A program made the translations under genes and the position numbers. From positions 186,001 to 250,000 of the forward strand of contig JADKBM010000013.1 of assembly GCA_016715115.1 (NCBI GenBank): 64,000 nucleotides of DNA, read 5' to 3'. The notes beneath the pieces are model-generated. The model did not search any database. It saw nothing but the letters and a program-made list of their open reading frames with translations, and had not been told where the DNA came from. How positions within the stretch are numbered: the first letter of the stretch is position 1; every line of letters starts with the position of its first letter. This DNA comes from Acidobacteriota bacterium (GTDB lineage: Bacteria > Acidobacteriota > Blastocatellia > Pyrinomonadales > Pyrinomonadaceae). Shown here piece after piece: positions 15,488 through 23,875 of the stretch.

Positions 15488-15837
15488 TCGCCGACGTGGA
15501 CAAGCAATTGAACGACAAAACTGCAAACAATCTCGCCGAACAGATCGCCGCGCTGCTGAAAGCCGAATCGCGCGCGGAGGGCGGCGATGATTTGCGCCTG
15601 ACCATCGAAAAACTCAATCAGCGCCTCGACCGGCTCGAGTCGAAGCTGGAATCGTCGGATTCTCGTCCGCAGATCGAGAATCGAAAGTTGGAACATCCGG
15701 CACTGCAACGCTTCACGAGCCTTGGCGAAATTGCAGACGTCATCCTCGACCGCCTGAACAATCAAAAGGAATGCCCGTATGAGCCCGCCGGAAAGCCGTG
15801 CGACAACTGCTCGATGTGCAGCAGCAGAGGGTTTTAG
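15484..15837 (+). CDS. Small coiled-coil protein with a four-Cys tail, BMC operon accessory of unknown function
   Basis: A 117-residue protein from a TTG overlapping the previous stop by 4 bases. It has an N-terminal helix (NNLAEQIAALLKAESRAE), a coiled coil (LTIEKLNQRLDRLESKLESS, ~39-58), a helix HPALQRFTSLGEIADVILDRL (71-91) and ends CPYEPAGKPCDNCSMCSSRGF, with C97, C106, C109 and C112 in a C-X8-C-X2-C-X2-C pattern. The Cys set could bind zinc or an iron-sulfur cluster. I recognise no family. Coupling to a vertex gene suggests a shell or cargo-linked part. It is the most novel-looking gene of the operon. Confidence 0.75.
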   Translation: MIADVDKQLNDKTANNLAEQIAALLKAESRAEGGDDLRLTIEKLNQRLDRLESKLESSDSRPQIENRKLEHPALQRFTSLGEIADVILDRLNNQKECPYEPAGKPCDNCSMCSSRGF

Positions 15838-15885
15838 ATTTTGGATTTCTGATTTCTGATTTCTGATTTTGGATTTCTCCTCAAC

Positions 15886-15930
15886 AAAAACGGCGTGATC
15901 TCGGAAAAATCCCGAAATCACGCCTTTTTA
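15886..15930. terminator. Bidirectional terminator between the BMC operon and lemA
   Basis: AAAAACGGCGTGAT ... ATCACGCCTTTTT forms a stem with A-run and T-run on either side, with a second small stem TCTCGG/CCCGAA inside. It can end both the BMC operon (+) and the lemA operon (-). Confidence 0.85.
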
Positions 15931-15946
15931 TCGCATTCAGATCCGA

Positions 15947-16648
15947 CTATTTATTGGTGTTGGCCGAGGGCGCCGTGTTGGCAGCCGGAGTTGTGTTGGC
16001 CGTGTTCGTCGCCGGCGCGGTATTCGTCTTCGGTTCGTCCTTCTTGCGCAACGATTCGGCGTCGATCTTCGGAACCGTCTTTGCGCCCTCGTCGGCCTTG
16101 AAGTACGGTTCTTCCTTAAAGCCCATCAAACTCGCGGTCAGGACGCTTGGGAACGAATTGCGCAAGGTATTGTAGTCCTCGACGGCTCTCGTATAATCGA
16201 TGCGCGAAACGTTGATCCGGTTCTCGGTTCCGGCAAGCTCATCCTGAAGTTTTAAAAACGACTCGTTCGAAGTCAATTGCGGATAGTTTTCCTGCAACAT
16301 GAGCAGTCGCCCGAGCGCGGAACTTAACCCGCTGTTCGCTTCGATGACCGCTTTGCGCTGTTCGGGCGACTTGTCTCCCTCGGTTCCGAGCGGCGTCGCG
16401 CCCTGCGCGCTGAGCAGAGTTGAGCGCGCGTCGGCGATCTTGCCGAAGACTTCCTGTTCCTGAATTCCCGCCATTTTTGCGGCTTCCACCAGATTCGGGA
16501 TCAGATCGGCGCGGCGCTGAAGGCTGCTTTCAACGTTTGACCAACTGCTTTTCACCTTTTGCTGTTTGGCCGTCAGATCGTTGTAACTGCATCCGGAAAG
16601 CCCGAACGCGAAAAACAAGGCGATGGTTAGTAATACTGCTTTTTTCAT
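15947..16648 (-). CDS. LemA family lipoprotein
   Basis: A 233-residue protein from ATG at 16648, which has GAGGAG seven bases upstream. The signal peptide ends in the lipobox-like LSGC, so the mature protein would be a lipoprotein. The LemA core follows: YNDLTAKQQKVKSSWSNVESSLQRRADLIPNLVE, EANSGLSSALGRLLMLQENYPQLTSNESFLKLQDELAGTENRI, and RIDYTRAVEDYNTLRNSFP. The last ~40 residues are Ala/Asn/Thr/Pro-rich and low-complexity. LemA proteins are often encoded with TPM-domain proteins, as here (18148-19044). The molecular function is unknown. Confidence 0.92.
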   Translation of the reverse strand: MKKAVLLTIALFFAFGLSGCSYNDLTAKQQKVKSSWSNVESSLQRRADLIPNLVEAAKMAGIQEQEVFGKIADARSTLLSAQGATPLGTEGDKSPEQRKAVIEANSGLSSALGRLLMLQENYPQLTSNESFLKLQDELAGTENRINVSRIDYTRAVEDYNTLRNSFPSVLTASLMGFKEEPYFKADEGAKTVPKIDAESLRKKDEPKTNTAPATNTANTTPAANTAPSANTNK

Positions 16649-16755
16649 TTGTCTCCTCATAAATAGTCAATTGTTAGCCGTTAATCGTTAACAAGTTAAT
16701 CGAGCTTTCCTGAAAATCGGGGCTGAAAAACGATTAACCATTAACTATCAACAAT

Positions 16756-17475
16756 TTACGAATCCCTCATCCGATCGACCGCGGCGATTGCCCGTTCGAT
16801 CTGTTCCATATATTCGGCGAAAAGCTCGTTCGCCGAAACCTCCGTCAAATTCTTTTCGAAGTTATTTTCCCGAATATTGAAGATCTTTTCAAACGGTTTT
16901 CCGTCCAATTCGAGCTCGAGAACGGTCCGCGCGATGATCGAATGCTTGTCTGTCGGCGGTTCGATCTTCTTCAGCAAAAGCAGAGCCCGAAACAGCGCCG
17001 CAAAACTAGTCAGGCTTTCGGCCATCAGATTGACGAGTCCGTTGACCGATTGCGATGCCGGAATATAGCTTCGGCGAAGCTGTATCAGGCGGCTGCGCAA
17101 CTCGTACTCGGTCTGGTGCCTCAGAAAATCGTCCGAGATCTTCAGGTCGGCCAGGACGTCGGTGCCATAAAGGACTCGTCGCGCGCGTTCCATCTGATGA
17201 AACTCGATCGGAAAAACGTCGGCCGCCGTTTTGAGTTCGTCAACGGTGAAATAGACCGGAACCGGATGGCCGAGCCGCGCCCATTCGCGCGTGCACGCGT
17301 TGGCGTTGCGAAGTTCGAGCGGCGTTATCTTTTCCAGTGCGACGAGCAGGTTGTAATCCGAAGCCCGCGGCACAAAATCCCCGGCCGCCGCCGAGCCGTA
17401 AAGCACGACCGACACCAGATTCCCGCCGTGCGTCGACTTCAAGTCATCGAGAAAGGCTCTGAGTTGATTGTCCAT
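16756..17475 (-). CDS. Nucleotidyltransferase-fold protein
   Basis: A 239-residue protein. VVLYGSAAAGDFVPRASDYNLLVAL is the Pol-beta-like nucleotidyltransferase signature GS-X9-D-X-N; canonical enzymes have D-X-D, and the second Asp is Asn here, as in a subgroup of these proteins, so catalysis is uncertain. The rest is helical (HEPN-like in character: LMAESLTSFAALFRALLLLKK). It lies between lemA and the TPM gene on the same strand, separated from the latter by a 16-bp repeat array. The target is unknown. Confidence 0.75.
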   Translation of the reverse strand: MDNQLRAFLDDLKSTHGGNLVSVVLYGSAAAGDFVPRASDYNLLVALEKITPLELRNANACTREWARLGHPVPVYFTVDELKTAADVFPIEFHQMERARRVLYGTDVLADLKISDDFLRHQTEYELRSRLIQLRRSYIPASQSVNGLVNLMAESLTSFAALFRALLLLKKIEPPTDKHSIIARTVLELELDGKPFEKIFNIRENNFEKNLTEVSANELFAEYMEQIERAIAAVDRMRDS

Positions 17476-17489
17476 AATCGTAAATCGAA

Positions 17490-18060
17490 TCTCGGAATTT
17501 CAAGGATTCCAGATTCCAAACATTTCAGATTCCACGGATTCCGGATTCCACGGATTCCAGATTCCACGGATTCCAGATTCCAGGAATTCCAGATTTCACG
17601 GATTCCAAATTCCACGGATTCCAGATTCCAGGAATTCCGGATTCCACGGATTCCAGATTCCACGGATTCCAGATTCCACGGATTCCAGATTCCAGGAATT
17701 CCAGATTTCACGGATTCCAGATTCCACGGATTCCAGATTCCACGGATTCCAGATTCCACGGATTCCAGATTCCACGGATTCCGGATTCCACGGATTCCAG
17801 ATTCCACGGATTCCGGATTCCACGGATTCCAGATTCCACGGATTCCAGATTCCACGGATTCCAGATTCCACGGATTCCAGATTCCACGGATTCCAGATTC
17901 CACGGATTCCGGATTCCAGGAATTCCGGATTCCAGGAATTCCGGATTCCAGGAATTCCAGATTCCACGGATTCCAGATCCCAGGAATTCCAGATTCCAGA
18001 GATTCCGGATTCCAACATCTTCCAGATTCAATGGAATCTGGAATTTGGAATCTGGAATCT
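17490..18060. repeat. 16-bp tandem array (GATTCCACGGATTCCA)
   Basis: About 33 units of ATTCCACGGATTCCAG, with interspersed variants (AGGAATTCC for CACGGATTCC). Near 18025-18060 the orientation turns to GGAATCTGGAATTTGG, and to 18147 it passes into CAAATCCCAAAT words. It sits between the nucleotidyltransferase and TPM genes. All six frames are largely open through it (e.g. FHGFQIPRIPDST); these are not genes. Confidence 0.95.
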
Positions 18061-18147
18061 CTGAAATCCCAAATATCCCAAATCCCAAATCCGAAATCCC
18101 AAATCCCAAATATCCCAAATCCCAAATCCGAAATCCCAAATCCGAAA

Positions 18148-19044
18148 TCACCAATCCCCTCCAGCGCCGCCGCCGCCGGCGTCACCGCCGCCGCCGAAGC
18201 CGCCCCAATCGCTCGAGCCGCCGCCGCCCCAGTCGCTTGACCCGCCCCAGCTCGAAGACGATGACGATCCGCCGCCGAAGCCTCCGCCGGGCAAGAAGAT
18301 CCAGCCACCGCCTGAACTGCCGCCGCCGCCCCACCTGTCGCGGTCGTTGCGGTTCTTGCCGCCCGAACCCGATCTGCGGCTGAAGATTATGAACAAGATG
18401 ATCGCGAGCACGACGAGACAACAGACGACAGATTTGAAAGAGACCCCCGCCACCTGCGATTTCTCTTTGCCCGGTTCCTGTTTTGGCGTGACCGTTCCCG
18501 TTTTTTGCTCGATCGTGCGCATAAACGCGTCGATCGTATCACTCACGCCTTTGTTGTAGTCGCCCTGCTTTAGCGCCGGAACGAGATATTGACGCTGCAG
18601 TTGGCCAGCGACGCCGTCGGGTAGTTCATCCTCAAGGTCGCGGCCGACCTGGGTAAAATAGCGCCGATCGTCGACGGCGATGAAAAGCAACGCGCCGGGA
18701 TTGTCGTCGGTCATCGTGCCGATCTTCCATCCGCGGTAAACGGCGAGCGAGTATTCTTCGATCGGCCGCCCGCCCGTCGTCTTGACTATCGCGACGGCAA
18801 GAACGACCGGCGGATTGGTCTTCGCTTTGAATTCCTTGATCTTCTGATTCAACCGCTGCTTCGTCGCGTCATCGAGGACGCCCGCAAAATCGTTGACCGG
18901 CTCCGTCGGTTGCGGAAGCGGCGATTTGTCGAGCGACTGCGGTTCGTTCGTCTGCGCGAACGCAAACGAGACGCAGACGATCAAAAGGGCAAACGCCGCC
19001 AAATACCGGGAACCGCTGCGAACTATTTTCATCTGTACATTCAT
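18148..19044 (-). CDS. TPM-domain membrane protein (YgcG-like)
   Basis: A 298-residue exported protein. A signal peptide (FALLIVCVSFAFA) is followed by the TPM domain: VNDFAGVLDDATKQRLNQKIKEF, SLAVYRGWKIGTMTDDNPGALLFIAVDDRRYFTQVGRDLEDELPDG. A membrane helix (VVCCLVVLAIILFIIF, ~210) and a Gly/Ser/Trp-rich tail (GGGSSDWGG repeats) close the protein. This layout and the nearby lemA are the well-known YgcG/LemA pairing. TPM domains have reported phosphatase activity in some members, but most are uncharacterised. A start at 19032 is also possible. Confidence 0.88.
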   Translation of the reverse strand: MNVQMKIVRSGSRYLAAFALLIVCVSFAFAQTNEPQSLDKSPLPQPTEPVNDFAGVLDDATKQRLNQKIKEFKAKTNPPVVLAVAIVKTTGGRPIEEYSLAVYRGWKIGTMTDDNPGALLFIAVDDRRYFTQVGRDLEDELPDGVAGQLQRQYLVPALKQGDYNKGVSDTIDAFMRTIEQKTGTVTPKQEPGKEKSQVAGVSFKSVVCCLVVLAIILFIIFSRRSGSGGKNRNDRDRWGGGGSSGGGWIFLPGGGFGGGSSSSSSWGGSSDWGGGGSSDWGGFGGGGDAGGGGAGGDW

Positions 19045-19095
19045 TTTGACAGAACCGAGAGAGAATACGAAGAACGCTTGACGAAGTTCGGGAAA

Positions 19096-19902
19096 TCAGC
19101 CTTCGAGCAGCGAATGAAGCAGGAAATGCAATGCGAAAAAGATGGCGACGCCGGCGAAGACAGAAAGCGAAACGAGCGGCCGTTTTCCGGCGTGATGATT
19201 GACTTCAGGAATCAGATCGCTGGCCGCGACATAAAGCGTTACGCCGCACGCCAGGGGCAGCGCGTAGGCGAGCGAGAAGCCGACGTTCGTGCCGATGAAA
19301 TAGAACGCAAGCAATCCGATGATGGTCGTCAGACCGACGAGCGACGTCGTGATCAGGACCTCGCGCAAGCCTTTGCCGGCAGCGAGCATCATCGAGCCGA
19401 TCGTAAATCCTTCAGGGAATTTGTGAAGAAACACAGCGATGAAAACCAGAATTCCGACCTTGTAATCGAGCAGCGCGGCGGCCGAGATCGAAACGCCGTC
19501 GAAAAAGGTATGGATCATCAGGCCGCCGATCGCCGTGTACGCCGACGATGGCTTGATGTGTTCCGTTTGGTGAACTTCTTCGCCGAGGTGAAAATGCGGC
19601 GCGATCGTATGCTCGAAAAATTGCGTCAACAAGTAGCCGGCGAGCAATAACAACATCGGAACATACAGATCCTCGCCGGCAAGCGCGAGATTTTCCGGCG
19701 TCTGCCAAAGTTTGATGGTCTTCGGCAGGATCTCGAGAAACGTCAGGGCGAGCATAAAACCCGCGCTGAGCGCGAGTATGTATTTGAGGAACCGCTTGTA
19801 GTTTCGGTGGATGGTGGACGGAAACAGGATCAGGCCGCCGAGGACGTTCGCCCCGGCGACGATGATTCCGAAGAACAAAAGCTGTAAGAACGATGCGCTC
19901 AT
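19096..19902 (-). CDS. ZIP family metal transporter
   Basis: A 268-residue inner-membrane protein with about eight hydrophobic segments. The ZIP metal-site helices are visible as HTFFDGVSISAA (helix 4) and HKFPEGFTIG (helix 5), and a His-rich loop (HTIAPHFHLGEEVHQTEH) lies between helices 3 and 4. ZIP proteins bring Zn2+ or other divalent metals into the cytoplasm. It is the first of a run of minus-strand genes with TPM, 51 bp apart. From 19903 to 20139 I see no gene. Confidence 0.9.
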   Translation of the reverse strand: MSASFLQLLFFGIIVAGANVLGGLILFPSTIHRNYKRFLKYILALSAGFMLALTFLEILPKTIKLWQTPENLALAGEDLYVPMLLLLAGYLLTQFFEHTIAPHFHLGEEVHQTEHIKPSSAYTAIGGLMIHTFFDGVSISAAALLDYKVGILVFIAVFLHKFPEGFTIGSMMLAAGKGLREVLITTSLVGLTTIIGLLAFYFIGTNVGFSLAYALPLACGVTLYVAASDLIPEVNHHAGKRPLVSLSVFAGVAIFFALHFLLHSLLEG

Positions 19903-20139
19903 TGGATTCGCGAATTCTAAACTTTAGCGCAAATGGCGGAGTTTGCAAACAAAGCCGCGTCAGCGACCGCCCGAACGCGAGTCCTGAATTTTGGTCGAAA
20001 CCACCATATTTTGTGCGATCATTAGCCGATTTGCGGATAGCTTGTATGTACAGGATCCGGTCGGTCTGAAGGCCGAAGTTTCTAAACCGAAAACCGTTTA
20101 AGATTTCGCAAAAAATTAAACACTTGATTAAAAATCCGC

Positions 20140-20169
20140 TTGACAGAAGTCAAAAATTAGAGCTAAACT
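20140..20169 (+). promoter_or_regulatory. Promoter of the division/cell wall cluster
   Basis: TTGACA (20140-20145), 18 bases, TAAACT (20164-20169). The predicted start near 20176 leaves a ~250-nt leader before rsmH. Early in the leader GTCCAA (20190-20195) and TTGGAC (20205-20210) form a hairpin. No mraZ gene and no repeated GTGGG MraZ boxes are seen. Confidence 0.7.
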
Positions 20170-20283
20170 CCTAACACTTAGTTGAAGAAGTCCAATAAAG
20201 AGCGTTGGACAGGTCAGTTTTCCACAAAACAGTGTCTTAAGCGATTAAGCACTACAAGCCAAAGAGAAAGGGGCTGCGCGGTA

Positions 20284-20337
20284 ATGAAAAAGACGGACGG
20301 TCAATTGTACAAACTACCCTTAAAGCCGCGCAACTAG
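20284..20337 (+). CDS. Possible 17-residue leader peptide in front of rsmH
   Basis: ATG AAA AAG ACG ... AAC TAG encodes MKKTDGQLYKLPLKPRN. An AAAGGGG site lies ~9 bases upstream. TGCGCGG (20276-20282) and CCGCGCA (20326-20332) are inverted repeats that embrace the frame and would overlap its start, so translation and folding of the leader could interact. It ends 87 bp before rsmH. It may be only a chance frame. Confidence 0.35.
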   Translation: MKKTDGQLYKLPLKPRN

Positions 20338-20424
20338 CGAACAAAACTAATTGGATTTTCCGGGAAGTCGGTTTTTGACTGAACAGTCGATTTGTGTCTC
20401 TAAAACGCTGAACGTTCTTTGAAG

Positions 20425-21363
20425 ATGCCTTCGGGAGAAAACGAAAATCTGCACGTCTCGGTCCTGCTCGGCGAAACGCTTGAGTGGTTGGCGCCGCGGC
20501 CCGGCGAGACGATCGTCGACGCGACGCTCGGACTTGGCGGCCACACGCTGGCGATCCTTGAAACCGGCGACACCGTGCGGGTGATCGGGATCGATCAGGA
20601 TCGTGCGGCGATCGCGATCGCGACCGCGCGGCTCGCGAAATACAAGGAGCGCCTGACGATCATTCACGCGAATTTCGCCGGGATCAAACAGGTCGTTCCG
20701 GAGAAAGTTGATGGGATCGTCGCCGATCTCGGGGTTTCGTCGCTGCAGTTCGACAGTCCGGAACGCGGCTTTAGTTTTCGCTTCGACGCGCCGCTCGATA
20801 TGCGGATGGATCCGGACTCGGAAGACGAAACGGCGGCCGAACTGCTCGAACGGCTCAACGAGACCGAGATCGCGGACCTGATCTACCGGCTTGGCGAGGA
20901 ACGCGCCTCGCGGAAGATCGCCCGGCGAATCGTCTGGAAGCGCGAGATCGGCGAACCGGTGAGAACGACCCGCGAACTCGCCGAAACGGTTGAAAAGGCG
21001 ATCGGCAAAAGGCCGAAAGACAAGATCCATCCGGCGACGCGGACATTTCAGGCGCTGCGGATCGCGGTCAATGGGGAACTTGAAATACTTGAAGATTTTA
21101 TCGCCGACGCGATCGATCTTTTGAAAACCGGAGGGCGATTGGCCGTGATCACGTTCCACTCGCTCGAAGACAGGATCGTCAAGCACTCTTTTCAGAAGTT
21201 TGCCGGACGATGTTCGTGCCCGCCGCGCCTTCCGCATTGTGTTTGCGGCGCCGAACGAAAAGTGGAGATTCTGACGCGGAAACCGATTGTTTCCGGTGAG
21301 ATCGAAATAGCCGAGAATCCTCGCGCGCGGAGCGCCAAGCTTCGTGTTTGTAAGAAGTTGTAA
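20425..21363 (+). CDS. rsmH: 16S rRNA (cytosine(1402)-N4)-methyltransferase RsmH
   Basis: A 312-residue SAM-dependent enzyme. HVSVLLGETLEWL, VDATLGLGGHTLAIL, DLGVSSLQFDSPERGFSF and PLDMRMD at the front, and HPATRTFQALRIAVNGEL and FHSLEDRIVK at the back, are diagnostic. It methylates C1402 of 16S rRNA in the P site. It leads the division cluster, as in most bacteria. A TTG at 20419 precedes the ATG but adds nothing typical. The end has five clustered Cys (CSCPPRLPHCVCG), which is common in the family. Confidence 0.96.
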   Translation: MPSGENENLHVSVLLGETLEWLAPRPGETIVDATLGLGGHTLAILETGDTVRVIGIDQDRAAIAIATARLAKYKERLTIIHANFAGIKQVVPEKVDGIVADLGVSSLQFDSPERGFSFRFDAPLDMRMDPDSEDETAAELLERLNETEIADLIYRLGEERASRKIARRIVWKREIGEPVRTTRELAETVEKAIGKRPKDKIHPATRTFQALRIAVNGELEILEDFIADAIDLLKTGGRLAVITFHSLEDRIVKHSFQKFAGRCSCPPRLPHCVCGAERKVEILTRKPIVSGEIEIAENPRARSAKLRVCKKL

Positions 21364-21376
21364 GGAGTAAAAGAGC

Positions 21377-21901
21377 GTGAGAAAAAAAACCCAACCGAAA
21401 AAGTCATACCGCGAGAACGTTCGCCGCGAAAGCGATCCGCTCCCTTGGAAGTACTGTTTTGCGACGCTTGCGTGCGGCGTTGTCATCGTCGGCGGACTTT
21501 TCTGGGCCGCAAAGACACACTTCGCCTCGATCAATTACTGCATTCGGAACGCGGACCTTAAGAAACAGTTGAGCGAGCTTGAAGCCGAAAAGCGCCGCCT
21601 GATCTTCGCCAAGGAGATCGCGCTTGCGCCGGCCGAGATAAAAAAGGCAGCCCGCAAGCTCGGATTGGTCGAGATGACGGCCCTTAACATCCAGTCGACC
21701 GAAGACCCGGGAAGCCGGACCGTTTCCGAATCGAATCCGCTGGTGCTGAAGACGGTTGACGCGAGACCGGTCGAAAGGACGAAGCAGGCGAACGCGGCGG
21801 GGATGGGTGAAACTCGCGAGAGAAGGGTCGACAAGACGTCGAAAGAGTCCGTCGCATCGATCGATGCGCGCGAACGGAAGTTATCAAAAACCGGCAAATA
21901 A
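21377..21901 (+). CDS. ftsL: Cell division protein FtsL-like
   Basis: A 174-residue protein from a GTG preceded by AAGGAG. The basic N-terminus (~25 residues) is followed by one membrane helix (YCFATLACGVVIVGGLFWAA) and a coiled coil (ADLKKQLSELEAEKRRLIFAKE) ending in ARKLGLVEM, which matches the FtsL periplasmic segment. The ~70-residue Ser/Thr/Arg-rich tail is longer than in E. coli FtsL. FtsL works with FtsB and FtsQ to activate FtsWI. Position between rsmH and ftsI supports the call more than sequence does. Confidence 0.8.
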   Translation: MRKKTQPKKSYRENVRRESDPLPWKYCFATLACGVVIVGGLFWAAKTHFASINYCIRNADLKKQLSELEAEKRRLIFAKEIALAPAEIKKAARKLGLVEMTALNIQSTEDPGSRTVSESNPLVLKTVDARPVERTKQANAAGMGETRERRVDKTSKESVASIDARERKLSKTGK

Positions 21902-21904
21902 AAG

Positions 21905-23875
21905 GTGAGAAAGATGCCCAGACGTGGACAGCGAAAGAAGACTTCGAATCCGATGCAGACGATCGTCACCAGATTCCTGATCGTCGTCGGATTCTTCGGA
22001 TTGTGGATCGGCGTGATCGGCGTCCGTCTTGTGCAGTTGCAGGTCAATCAGCACGAGGAACTGCTCGGACGCGCGACCGGACAACGTCGCGAAACGGTCA
22101 AGGAAAAACAACTCCGCGGAACCATCTACGACCGCACGAACCGCGCTTTGGCGATGACGGTTCCGGTCAAATCGCTATACGCCAATCCGGACGAAATAAC
22201 GGATCTTGACGCCGCGTCGCGCGAGATCGCGAAGGCCCTCAAAACGAATCCGTCGGAGATCGCCAAGAAACTCAAGGATGCGCGCGGCAATAAACGCAAG
22301 TACGTCGTTCTCGCCCCGAAACTGGAAGACGAAGCATTTCAGCGCGTCAACCAGGTCTTGGAGAACAAAGAACTCCGCAAGTCCGACCTGCCGAAGTTCG
22401 AAGGTCTCCATTGGCAGGAAGATCAAAAGCGAAGTTATCCGTATAACACCCTTGCGGCGCAGGTTCTCGGTTTCAGCAACGCCGAGGATGTCGGCAGTGC
22501 GGGAATCGAGCAGTCGCAGGAGAGGGTTCTCCGCGGCGAGGTCATCAAGACCTCAAAGGACCGCGACCGGCTTGGGCGCGTTTACGGCGAGACCGAAACC
22601 GAACGACTCGAACCGCCGCGAGATGTCTATCTGACACTCAGCCACTCGATCCAGTACAAGGCGGAGCTCGCTCTTGAAAAGGGAGTCAGGAACGCCAATG
22701 CGAAATCCGGTATGGCGATCGTTCTCGACCCGCGCAACGGCGAGATCCTCGCGATGGCGAACTATCCGACGTTCGATCCGAACCGCTTCCGCGAATTCAC
22801 CAACGAACAGTTCGTCAATCGCGCCGTTCACGATTCATATTCGCCGGGTTCGGTATTCAAGCTCGTGACCTATAGCGCCGGGATCAACGAGGGCGCGATA
22901 AACCCGGACGGCATTGTCGACTGCGGCAACGGCACACTCAAGATCCCGGGGCGCGAGATCGTCGACAAACACTGCGTTCAGCGGCTCAATTACGTTGACG
23001 CGATGGCCGTTTCAAGCAACATCGCCGCAATGAAAACGGCGACCGCGGTCGGCCGTGACAAGTTCCATTTTTACGCGCAGAGATTCGGCTTCGGAGTGCC
23101 GTCCGGAGTCGAACTTCCAGCCGAGACGGGCGGTATTCTCCGGGCTCCGAACACGTGGAACGGCGACAGTCTCGCATCGATGAGTATCGGCTATGAAATT
23201 GGGGTTTCGGTGTTGCAAATGGCAACGGCTTTTGCGACGATAGCAAACGACGGAATCAGGGTTCAGCCGCACATAATCAAGGAAATCAAACAGGCCGACG
23301 GCAGTGTTGTTCCGGCCGCCGAGGTGAGCAAAACGCAAGTGGTGACGCCGGAAACCGCGCGCGTGTTGAAGAAGATGCTGAGGCAGGTTGTATTGACCGG
23401 AACCGGAAAGCGCGCGCAACTCAGCGGATACACGTCTGCGGGCAAAACGGGAACCGCCTGGAAGTATGACGCGAAGCTGAAGAAGATAAATCAGGACAAA
23501 TACGTTTCGTCGTTTATCGGTTTCGCACCCTTTGAAAACTCAGGCGTTGTCATTGCGGTCGTCCTCGACGAACCGCGGGTCGGCGCGCGCGACGGCGGAC
23601 AGGTGGCGGCGCCGATCTTTCAGGAGATCGCCGAGCAGATTCTGCCCGAACTCAATGTCGCCCCGGACGCGAACATTCGTCCCGGAGTTTACACCGCAGC
23701 GGAGATCCCGTCGGAGATCGAACCGTCGACGAAGGATGGAAAGTCGCGCGATTCCAACGAAAAGACGGTTGCGGGCAAAAAGGAGGACACAGTAAAGGTC
23801 ACAAAAACGGCGGCGCTCGCAACGGACGGGCGCAAGATCAAATCCTCGGACGACAAGCAAAAGAAAAAGACTTGA
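21905..23875 (+). CDS. ftsI: Peptidoglycan transpeptidase FtsI (PBP3)
   Basis: A 656-residue class B penicillin-binding protein. One N-terminal membrane helix (FLIVVGFFGLWIGVIGVRL) is followed by the pedestal domain (RGTIYDRTNRALAM) and the transpeptidase domain with S316-V-F-K (PGSVFK), SSN and K514-TGT. The C-terminal ~75 residues are Lys/Asp/Glu/Ser-rich and not part of the fold. It crosslinks septal peptidoglycan together with FtsW. It starts at a GTG 3 bases after ftsL, and its stop overlaps the murF start (TTGA). Confidence 0.95.
   Translation: MRKMPRRGQRKKTSNPMQTIVTRFLIVVGFFGLWIGVIGVRLVQLQVNQHEELLGRATGQRRETVKEKQLRGTIYDRTNRALAMTVPVKSLYANPDEITDLDAASREIAKALKTNPSEIAKKLKDARGNKRKYVVLAPKLEDEAFQRVNQVLENKELRKSDLPKFEGLHWQEDQKRSYPYNTLAAQVLGFSNAEDVGSAGIEQSQERVLRGEVIKTSKDRDRLGRVYGETETERLEPPRDVYLTLSHSIQYKAELALEKGVRNANAKSGMAIVLDPRNGEILAMANYPTFDPNRFREFTNEQFVNRAVHDSYSPGSVFKLVTYSAGINEGAINPDGIVDCGNGTLKIPGREIVDKHCVQRLNYVDAMAVSSNIAAMKTATAVGRDKFHFYAQRFGFGVPSGVELPAETGGILRAPNTWNGDSLASMSIGYEIGVSVLQMATAFATIANDGIRVQPHIIKEIKQADGSVVPAAEVSKTQVVTPETARVLKKMLRQVVLTGTGKRAQLSGYTSAGKTGTAWKYDAKLKKINQDKYVSSFIGFAPFENSGVVIAVVLDEPRVGARDGGQVAAPIFQEIAEQILPELNVAPDANIRPGVYTAAEIPSEIEPSTKDGKSRDSNEKTVAGKKEDTVKVTKTAALATDGRKIKSSDDKQKKKT

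Noticed and set aside
16942..18240. Long plus-strand frame with FHGFQIPRIPDST repeats, and similar frames on the minus strand
   Set aside because: All are readings of a 16-bp DNA repeat that lacks stops; every frame is open, so none is evidence for a gene.
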